Made by a program: the position numbers and the translations under genes. From Deltaproteobacteria bacterium RBG_16_44_11 (lineage in GTDB: Bacteria > Desulfobacterota > Syntrophia > Syntrophales > Smithellaceae), in assembly GCA_001797845.1 (NCBI GenBank), contig MGQN01000041.1, forward strand, positions 4,379-10,090: 5,712 nucleotides of DNA. Reading direction: 5' to 3'. The notes under the pieces were generated by a model. That model made no database searches. It was not told the origin of the DNA and was given only the letters and a program-made list of their open reading frames with translations. Every line of letters begins with the position of its first letter. Within the stretch, counting starts at the first letter, position 1. Positions 4,701 to 5,712 of this stretch are shown piece after piece.

Positions 4701-4919
4701 ATGAGACCAAAGATCATAATCGCGATCATCCTGATCGCTGTGGGAATCGTGGCGTTAGCTTACCAGGGCATCACTTACGTAACCAGAGAGAAAGTCGTAG
4801 ATATTGGCCCTCTCGAGGTGACGTCTGAAAAAACTAAAACAATTCCGCTGCCGCCTATTGTGGGGGCAATTGCGCTCGTGGGAGGCATCGTGCTGCTGGT
4901 TGTGGGAAGGAAAGACTAA
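4701..4919 (+). CDS. Small two-helix membrane protein, 72 residues
   Basis: The product has a first membrane helix (about 4-22, IIIAIILIAVGIVALAYQ), a 28-residue polar segment (ITYVTREKVVDIGPLEVTSE and KTKTIPLP), and a second helix (about 52-69, IVGAIALVGGIVLLVV) ending GRKD. Positive charges at both ends suggest cytoplasmic termini and a periplasmic middle loop. I recall similar short proteins, sometimes labelled DUF3185-like, in Geobacter-type and other proteobacterial genomes, but I cannot assign a family firmly or a function. The ribosome binding site GGGAGG (4691-4696) is 4 bases from the ATG, rather close but workable. It is 47 bases after the Lmo0937-like gene and 18 bases before the next gene, so probably cotranscribed with both. 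Confidence 0.82.
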   Translation: MRPKIIIAIILIAVGIVALAYQGITYVTREKVVDIGPLEVTSEKTKTIPLPPIVGAIALVGGIVLLVVGRKD

Positions 4920-4937
4920 AGACTAAGGAGAGACAAA

Positions 4938-5525
4938 ATGAAAAAGTTATTTTTTGGAACAATGCTTTTAGCATTAGTAATTGTAGTCCCTATTTCAACA
5001 ATGGCGATGGGCAGGGTAGATGTAGGAGTTAGCATTCCTCTGCCGCCACCCATCATTTTCCCGGGGCCGCCCCAATTAGTTGTAATACCAGAGACAAATG
5101 TTTACGCTGTTCCTGATGTAGATGTGGACGTCTTTTTCTATGGTGGCTGGTGGTGGCGTCCGTGGGAAGGACGCTGGTACCGCTCACAGCGTTATGATTC
5201 AGGTTGGAGTCACTATCAAGGAACTCCATCTTTTCATCGAAGTGTGCCCTCAGGTTGGAGAAATGACTACAAGCAACGCCGTTGGAAAGGGCAGCAATGG
5301 GACCACCAACGAGTACCCCATCAACAAGCTCAACAGAATTGGAGCAGATGGGAAAAAGACAGACATTGGGAAAAACAAAATAATTGGGGTGTCCGAGGTT
5401 TGAAGAAACCCCAAGCGCAATCACAACAACCATCTCGAAAGGTGCAGCCAAGACAATCCCAACCACAATCCAGAGATGGCCAACGCCGACAACAACAGGA
5501 AAACCATGAAAGAAGGGGTAGGTAG
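4938..5525 (+). CDS. Secreted Trp-rich protein with Gln/Arg-rich tail, 195 residues
   Basis: The N-terminus is a signal peptide (MKK, hydrophobic 4-18, likely cut near TMA23). Then come a Pro-rich stretch (about 34-51, IPLPPPIIFPGPP), an aromatic block (about 63-83, DVDVFFYGGWWWRPWEGRWY), a middle with regularly placed Trp and basic residues to about 150 (NWSRWEKDRHWEKQNNW), and a low-complexity tail of Gln, Arg, Ser and Pro (158-195). The FFYGGxWxRPxEGRWYRS and NWxxWEKDRHW patterns recall a family of uncharacterised exported proteins in Geobacter-like and related bacteria; no function is known to me. The tail is strongly basic and probably disordered, possibly binding envelope polymers or nucleic acid. 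The ribosome binding site AAGGAG (4925-4930) is 7 bases from the ATG, and the gene starts 18 bases after its neighbour. Reverse-strand open frames here are shadows of the low-complexity tail. Confidence 0.85.
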   Translation: MKKLFFGTMLLALVIVVPISTMAMGRVDVGVSIPLPPPIIFPGPPQLVVIPETNVYAVPDVDVDVFFYGGWWWRPWEGRWYRSQRYDSGWSHYQGTPSFHRSVPSGWRNDYKQRRWKGQQWDHQRVPHQQAQQNWSRWEKDRHWEKQNNWGVRGLKKPQAQSQQPSRKVQPRQSQPQSRDGQRRQQQENHERRGR

Positions 5526-5595
5526 AAAAGAAGGATAGAAAGCAGGATGACAAATTGAGTTTGTGAAAACAAAAAATTAAACAGGGGACGAAAAG

Positions 5596-5712
5596 ATGCA
5601 GGCAATAACAGCAAAGAAAGCGCTCATTTTCGTAATTACTGTGTTCTTCATGAGTTTCATGGTTGGGTGTTCCGGTATGGAAAGAAGACCCGCGTACAGA
5701 TCCGGATATTTG
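5596..5712 (+). CDS. Lipoprotein precursor, 3' end missing at window edge
   Basis: 39 codons are visible from ATG 5596, preceded by AGGGGA (5582-5587) at 8 bases. The product begins MQAITAKKALIFVITVFFMS and continues FMVGCSGMERRPAYRSGYL. A basic start, a hydrophobic core (10-22) and the lipobox MVGC with Cys25 mark a lipoprotein signal peptide; Ser at +2 predicts outer-membrane sorting by the E. coli rule. The mature part is too short to name a family. It follows the Trp-rich gene after 70 bases with no terminator seen, so it may belong to the same operon. Confidence 0.75.
   Translation, partial: MQAITAKKALIFVITVFFMSFMVGCSGMERRPAYRSGYL

Noticed and set aside
5053..5553. 166-codon open frame on the - strand
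   Set aside because: Complement of the Trp/Gln/Arg-rich gene; the Val/Gly/Phe-rich product is what that low-complexity DNA gives in reverse.
1..5712. CRISPR array, tRNA, rRNA, insertion sequence or phage genes
   Set aside because: No regularly spaced repeats, no cloverleaf or rRNA-like stretch, no transposase or integrase motifs and no terminal inverted repeats with target duplications were seen.

Overview
The window reads as Gram-negative chromosomal DNA with every convincing gene on the + strand. A Cti-type fatty acid isomerase, several Sec-exported or lipoprotein precursors, BON-domain proteins and strong GGAG-type ribosome binding sites all fit a proteobacterium or a member of the former Deltaproteobacteria (Desulfobacterota). 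The second option is my preference because the set of BON proteins, Lmo0937-type miniproteins and the Trp-rich secreted protein is one I associate with Geobacter- and Syntrophus-like genomes. This is an impression, not a proof.

Layout. Bases 3-1730 hold the C-terminal three quarters of a fatty acid cis/trans isomerase (cti) cut by the window start. Bases 1842-2021 hold a 59-codon gene of unknown function with an excellent ribosome binding site. Bases 2022-2411 carry no intact gene. They contain an orphan piece of a Fis-type helix-turn-helix (the C-terminal end of a sigma-54 activator), a perfect 16-bp palindrome with a third half-site, and a very good sigma-54 promoter (-24/-12) leading into an ABM-domain monooxygenase-like gene at 2412-2717.

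From 2899 to the end lies a run of small envelope genes: an Lmo0937-like 49-residue membrane protein (2899-3048), a one-domain BON lipoprotein (3202-3516), a three-BON-domain secreted protein (3651-4406), a second Lmo0937-like 48-residue protein starting at GTG (4507-4653), a 72-residue two-helix membrane protein (4701-4919), a secreted Trp/Gln/Arg-rich protein (4938-5525) and the start of a lipoprotein cut by the window end (5596-5712). The last four are closely spaced and probably cotranscribed.

How they may work together. Cti changes membrane lipid geometry in response to solvent, heat or other membrane stress. BON domains occur in OsmY-type periplasmic stress proteins and are thought to bind phospholipid surfaces. 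The two tiny hydrophobic proteins flank the two BON genes. The simplest reading is a cell-envelope stress or maintenance locus, with at least one part under sigma-54 control. The grouping is seen directly; the joint function is inference.
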